This document shows, piece by piece, positions 6,267 to 9,134 of a stretch of DNA of 9,134 bases. Source of the stretch: Deltaproteobacteria bacterium (GTDB lineage: Bacteria > Desulfobacterota > Desulfarculia > Desulfarculales > Desulfarculaceae). The stretch spans positions 1-9,134 of the forward strand of contig JAHLLK010000182.1 of assembly GCA_020444165.1 (NCBI GenBank), given 5' to 3'. Numbering within the stretch: the stretch's first letter is position 1; the number at the start of each line of letters is the position of its first letter. The translations under genes were made by a program, and so were the position numbers. Below the pieces are notes generated by a model. That model did not search any database. It saw nothing but the letters and a program-made list of their open reading frames with translations, and had not been told where the DNA came from.

Positions 6267-6339
6267 GAGAGCATTGCACGGGGCGTCCTGCCCCGTGCAA
6301 TGTCGGCTTGGCAAAAACGCGGTTTTGCCAAGCCTCACA
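6267..6339. repeat. Right copy of 73-bp inverted twin-hairpin repeat
   Basis: This is the reverse complement of 1-73 with a single difference at 6285, which lies at the loop edge of the first palindrome and still allows a G-U pair in RNA. It begins 21 nt after the stop of the SIR2-like gene. That gene therefore runs into the same two hairpins in the same relative order as the minus-strand YwgA-like gene does at the other end. Identity stops abruptly at the inner edge (6266 against 74). The outer edge cannot be judged because the left copy is cut by the window. Candidates are a dispersed REP/MITE-like element or a paired 3'-end structure. Confidence 0.93.
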
Positions 6340-6368
6340 AATTGCAAGCTTTTTTAAGCTTGCAATTT
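6339..6368. repeat. Perfect 13-bp-stem hairpin adjoining the repeat
   Basis: The arms AAATTGCAAGCTT (6339-6351) and AAGCTTGCAATTT (6356-6368) are exactly complementary around a TTTT loop. It abuts the right repeat copy with one shared base and is followed at once by a fourth hairpin. Only three T residues end the stem, so a canonical intrinsic terminator is doubtful, though it may help end SIR2 transcription. Confidence 0.85.
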
Positions 6369-6369
6369 G

Positions 6370-6389
6370 GCGGGCCATCCTTGGCCCGC
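6370..6389. repeat. GC-rich 8-bp-stem hairpin, fourth of the array
   Basis: GCGGGCCA (6370-6377) pairs with TGGCCCGC (6382-6389) around a TCCT loop. The centre (CATCCT) resembles the centre of the first hairpin as read on the plus strand in inverted form from the left copy (also CATCCT). It completes a run of four perfect palindromes between 6272 and 6389. Confidence 0.75.
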
Positions 6390-6556
6390 ATCGGCCATTG
6401 CCTGCCGTAATCATGTTTCACAGACCTTTTTAACATAATATCAACACGTTTTATGTGTTTCACCATGCAATGGCCTCATATAAATAATCTTCCACCATCA
6501 TTTGTTTTTCATTCATGAAAAAATCTCTTCATAGGTCTACCATGGCGGGGTTTCTC

Positions 6557-6584
6557 CGGCGGAAAGGGCCGCCGCCGCCTTTTT
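6557..6584 (+). terminator. Weak candidate intrinsic terminator
   Basis: A GC stem (CGGCGG/CCGCCG, loop AAAGGG) is followed 5 nt later by TTTTT. An alternative pairing of 6558-6562 with 6575-6579 puts the T-run directly after the stem but enlarges the loop. It is over 300 nt past the SIR2 stop, so it would be a back-up terminator or part of a leader. Support is modest. Confidence 0.35.
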
Positions 6585-6605
6585 CCCCCAAATAACTACT
6601 GCCTA

Positions 6606-6614
6606 TGCCATAAT
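6606..6614 (+). promoter_or_regulatory. Candidate extended -10 promoter of the secreted protein gene
   Basis: TGC followed by CATAAT gives an extended -10 with five of six core matches. No -35 is evident at 16-18 nt upstream. Transcription would start near 6621, leaving a leader of about 110 nt that opens with the CACGAG-CC-CTCGTG hairpin, which may act as an operator or as a 5' stabilising stem. Confidence 0.33.
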
Positions 6615-6729
6615 GAACTAGATTCACGAGCCCTCGTGCCCAGGTACGCCCTCATGATCTGCCTGCCACCGCCACACCTCCTGCCAGCGTTCCGGGCACT
6701 GTTCACCCGTAGCTCAAAGGAGCGGTGGC

Positions 6730-9015
6730 ATGCGTTCGAACGCTTTGCATAATATTCTCCTGGCCGTGGGTGGTCTGGCGCTGGCCCTGTTGGGGGGGCT
6801 GTCCCTGCCTTCCGCGGCCTTGGCCCAGACCTGTGAGCTGATGAGCCAATCCAGCGCCGGGGTGCTGGGCAACGCCAACAGCGGGGCGCGCAACCTTCTG
6901 GAATACGAGCGCACCGCGGTCAGCGGCGACGGCCGCCACGTGGCCTTCAACTCCCTGGCCTCCAACCTGGTGTCCGGCGACACCAACGGCGCTTTTGACG
7001 TGTTCGTGCGCGACCGCCTCACCGGGATCACCACCCGGGTAAGCGTGTCCAGCAGCGGCGGGGAAGCCGACCAGGAAAGCTGGAACCCCTCCATCAGCCG
7101 CGACGGCCGCTATGTGGTCTTCGCCTCCAACGCCACCAACTTGATCACTGGGGATGTCAACGCCAAGTCCGATGTGTTCCTGCATGACCGGGTCACCGGC
7201 AGCACCCTCCGGGTGAGCCAGACCCCGGCCGGGGCCGGCGGCAACGGGGATAGCGTTTCCGCGGCCATCTCCGGCGACGGCCGGTACGTAGCTTTCCAGT
7301 CCCACGCCACCAATTTGACCAGCGACGTGGACGTGAACGTGACCATGGCCGACGTGTTCGTCTACGAGGTGGCCACCGGCGTTATCGTGCGGGCCAGCGT
7401 CAACACGGCCGGAGTGGCCGCCGACCACCAGGCCACCTACCCCTCCATCAGCCACGACGGCCGCTACGTGTCCTTCAACTCCTATTCCTCCAACCTCTCC
7501 CCCCTGGTGCCGGACACCTCGGTGGACCATATCTACCGCCGCGACCTGGTGGCCGGGGTCACCGACCTGGTTTCGCAATCCACCGGCGGGGTCGCGGGCA
7601 ACGCCATCAGCCGCTACTCCTCCATCTCCGGCGATGGCCAGTACGTGGCTTACCAATCCGAAGCCGACAATCTGGTGACCGGTGACACCAACGGTCTGCG
7701 GGACATCTTTGTGCGCGACTTCGTCTGGGACCAGACCTACCGGGCCAGCACCGACGCCTCCGGCAATCAGGGCACGGGAGGCGGAGCCTTTCCGGCCTGC
7801 CAGCGCCCGGCCATCAGCGCCGACAGCCTCTTGGTGACCTTCTATTCCAGTTTCACCAACCTGGTGCCCGGCGACACCAACGGCACCTGGGACGTTTTCG
7901 TGAAGAACATCTTCACCGACGCTATCGAACGGGTCAACCTGGCCCCAGGCGGTGGCCAGGCCAACGGCGGGGCCGGCGGCCTGGGCATCAGCGCCGGCGG
8001 AGCCCACGTGGGCTTCCAATCCAACGCCACCAATCTGGTGGCCGGCGACACCAACGGATTCTGGGACACCTTCGCCACCAGCCCGGTGATGGACGACCCT
8101 GCGCTGGCCACGGCTTTGGACACCACGGGCCTGTGGTTCGTCACCAGCTCCTGGGCGCCCTGGTTCGTGCAATCCACCTATACCCAGGTGGGCGCCAGCG
8201 CGGCCCAGAGCAACCAGATCAGCGAGAACGAAACCACCTGGATCGAGACCCAGGTGCAAGGCCCGGGCGTCCTGTCCTTCTGGTGGCGGGTCTCCTGCCG
8301 GGACCGCCAGGACTTCCTGAAGCTGTACGTGGATGACTTGGAACAGAATTACCTGACCGGCGACAGCGGCTGGCAGTCCCAGGTGCTGGCCCTGGGGGCC
8401 GGCTGGCGCACCATCCGCTGGACCTACCAGCGGGGAGCCGGCTCGCCGGCCAACCTGGATTTCGCCTGGCTGGACGGCGTGGCCTGGTCGCCCCTGCGGC
8501 GCGCCTACTGGTACCGGGCCTACAATCCCACCCAGACCTATCATTTCTTCACCAAGAGCCGGGCGGAGTTCCTGAACGCGGTGAACAACGGCGGTTATCA
8601 GGACGAATCCACCAACAATCCCTATCTATTCCAGGTCCTGGCGGAACCCGGCCCCGGCGCGGCCCAGGTGTTCCGGCTTTACAACGCCTACAGCGGCCGT
8701 CACTATTACACCTTCTTCACCCAGGAGCGGGATGTCCTGGTGAGCCTGGGCTGGAACTACGAACACGGGGAGGGCTACCTCTACCGGACAGCCACGCCAA
8801 ATACCTACGAAATCTACAAGCTCTACCACACCGTCGTCGGAGTCCACCTCTACACCGCCAACGCGTCCGAGGTGCGATACGTGCTGGCCAATATCCCCGG
8901 CTGGGAGCAGCACTCCTCCCTGGGCTGGGGCTACGTGCCCGGCTATGCCAACCCCCGGTCCGGACAACCCGGCCCGGCCCAAGCAGCCCGGGAACTGGTC
9001 AACCATATGCGCTGA
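6730..9015 (+). CDS. Secreted PD40/TolB-like propeller protein with jelly-roll-like and DUF5648-like domains
   Basis: This 761-residue exported protein has a signal peptide at 1-32 (hydrophobic core 10-30, AxA cleavage ALA before Q33). Seven repeats of about 58-63 residues begin near 62, 120, 178, 238, 297, 360 and 418. Each is built on IS-x-DGR-x-V-x-F plus NLV-x-GDTNG-xx-D-x-F, which is the PD40/TolB pattern and predicts a seven-bladed beta-propeller; the GDTNG turns may bind calcium. Residues about 454-588 form a beta-sandwich-like segment with GPGVLSFWWRVS and a GWRTIRWTY strand. Residues about 592-745 carry three DUF5648-like repeats of the form LYn-x-x-sG-x-H-x-YT. The ATG has AAAGGAG 7 nt upstream. 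It probably acts at the cell surface or extracellularly in carbohydrate or peptide binding; no catalytic motif is evident. It is GC-rich and likely native, with its own promoter. Confidence 0.93.
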   Translation: MRSNALHNILLAVGGLALALLGGLSLPSAALAQTCELMSQSSAGVLGNANSGARNLLEYERTAVSGDGRHVAFNSLASNLVSGDTNGAFDVFVRDRLTGITTRVSVSSSGGEADQESWNPSISRDGRYVVFASNATNLITGDVNAKSDVFLHDRVTGSTLRVSQTPAGAGGNGDSVSAAISGDGRYVAFQSHATNLTSDVDVNVTMADVFVYEVATGVIVRASVNTAGVAADHQATYPSISHDGRYVSFNSYSSNLSPLVPDTSVDHIYRRDLVAGVTDLVSQSTGGVAGNAISRYSSISGDGQYVAYQSEADNLVTGDTNGLRDIFVRDFVWDQTYRASTDASGNQGTGGGAFPACQRPAISADSLLVTFYSSFTNLVPGDTNGTWDVFVKNIFTDAIERVNLAPGGGQANGGAGGLGISAGGAHVGFQSNATNLVAGDTNGFWDTFATSPVMDDPALATALDTTGLWFVTSSWAPWFVQSTYTQVGASAAQSNQISENETTWIETQVQGPGVLSFWWRVSCRDRQDFLKLYVDDLEQNYLTGDSGWQSQVLALGAGWRTIRWTYQRGAGSPANLDFAWLDGVAWSPLRRAYWYRAYNPTQTYHFFTKSRAEFLNAVNNGGYQDESTNNPYLFQVLAEPGPGAAQVFRLYNAYSGRHYYTFFTQERDVLVSLGWNYEHGEGYLYRTATPNTYEIYKLYHTVVGVHLYTANASEVRYVLANIPGWEQHSSLGWGYVPGYANPRSGQPGPAQAARELVNHMR

Positions 9016-9075
9016 GCCGCGTGCCGCGGCTGGCGTAGCGGGTCGGCAGCGTGCCGCTGCTGGCATTGCGTGTCG
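9016..9075. repeat. Two tandem 30-bp units, each with a covarying hairpin
   Basis: Units 9016-9045 and 9046-9075 agree at 25 of 30 positions. Each opens with a 6-bp stem around TGC: GCCGCG-TGC-CGCGGC and GCAGCG-TGC-CGCTGC. The two stem differences (third position C to A, thirteenth G to T) are partners, so pairing is kept. The first unit begins directly after the stop codon, so these hairpins probably shape the mRNA 3' end. No T-run follows, and I see nothing else in 9076-9134. Confidence 0.7.
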
Positions 9076-9134
9076 GGCGAGGCTGTCATTCAGACCTAGC
9101 TCGCGCGCTCCCGAAGGTAGGCTGCAAGGGATCG

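Larger units (their letters stand above)
6390..6729 (+). other. 340-nt upstream region of the secreted protein gene
   Basis: No gene is supported here. The left part is AT-rich and includes a perfect palindrome TTTTTCAT-TC-ATGAAAAA (6505-6522). A GC-rich stem follows (CGGCGG 6557-6562 with CCGCCG 6569-6574) with TTTTT at 6580-6584. An extended -10 promoter candidate lies at 6606-6614, then a small palindrome CACGAG-CC-CTCGTG (6625-6638). A clear ribosome site, AAAGGAG (6716-6722), lies 7 nt before the ATG at 6730. Several other TATAAA/CATAAT-like strings occur without matching -35 boxes. Confidence 0.6.

Noticed and set aside
6272..6389. CRISPR array
   Set aside because: There is no regularly spaced direct repeat with spacers; each palindrome has a different sequence.
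6242..6433. 63-codon frame starting at GTG over the SIR2 stop and crossing the right repeat
   Set aside because: Its sequence is dictated by palindromes and it has no ribosome site of its own.
6708..6729. Fragment resembling a tRNA D-arm (GTAGCTCA)
   Set aside because: No acceptor, anticodon or T arms can be formed around it; it is the leader and ribosome site of the 6730 gene.
6703..8544. Minus-strand open frame of 613 codons with repeated GVAGHQVG-like segments
   Set aside because: The repeats mirror the propeller repeats of the plus-strand gene; it is an antisense shadow with no ribosome site or family match.

Overview
The window looks like a chromosomal segment from a GC-rich Gram-negative bacterium. 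A Desulfobacterota (deltaproteobacterial) host is plausible from the flavour of the gene set, but nothing here proves it. Composition is mosaic. A GC-rich core (about 2250-5040) and a GC-rich right end (6730-9015) carry ordinary-looking genes. Two visibly AT-rich stretches (about 75-1975 and 5061-6245) carry accessory-type genes.

Layout. Position 1-73 is a twin-hairpin repeat. Next, on the minus strand and reading leftward, is a two-gene operon: an HD-superfamily phosphohydrolase (1974-601), then a small YwgA/Panacea-like protein (608-81), overlapping by 8 nt. A divergent intergenic region (1975-2250) holds two candidate promoters pointing away from each other. Rightward come a 71-residue Cys/His-rich metal-binding peptide and an MFS exporter-type transporter 28 nt behind it. 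Then follow protein-L-isoaspartate O-methyltransferase (pcm), a LOG/SLOG-like nucleotide-binding protein 3 nt behind it, and an AT-rich SIR2-like protein 22 nt further on. After the SIR2 gene the 73-bp repeat returns in inverted orientation (6267-6339, 72/73 matching), followed by two more perfect hairpins. A 340-nt regulatory stretch then leads to a large secreted protein (6730-9015) with a seven-repeat PD40/TolB-like propeller, a jelly-roll-like middle domain and a DUF5648-like C-terminus. Two tandem hairpins with a compensatory base-pair change follow its stop codon.

How the parts may work together. The His-rich peptide and MFS transporter plausibly form a metal-handling unit. Pcm and the SLOG protein form a small repair/metabolic operon onto whose tail the SIR2 gene has been added. 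The HD/YwgA-like pair and the SIR2 gene differ in base composition from the core. Both are transcribed outward, and each ends in the same twin-hairpin repeat in the same relative orientation. That is the most notable structure in the window: it suggests that either the repeat or the genes beside it arrived by horizontal transfer. HD phosphohydrolases and SIR2 proteins both occur in anti-phage systems, so a defence role is a reasonable hypothesis, but the sequence does not show it.
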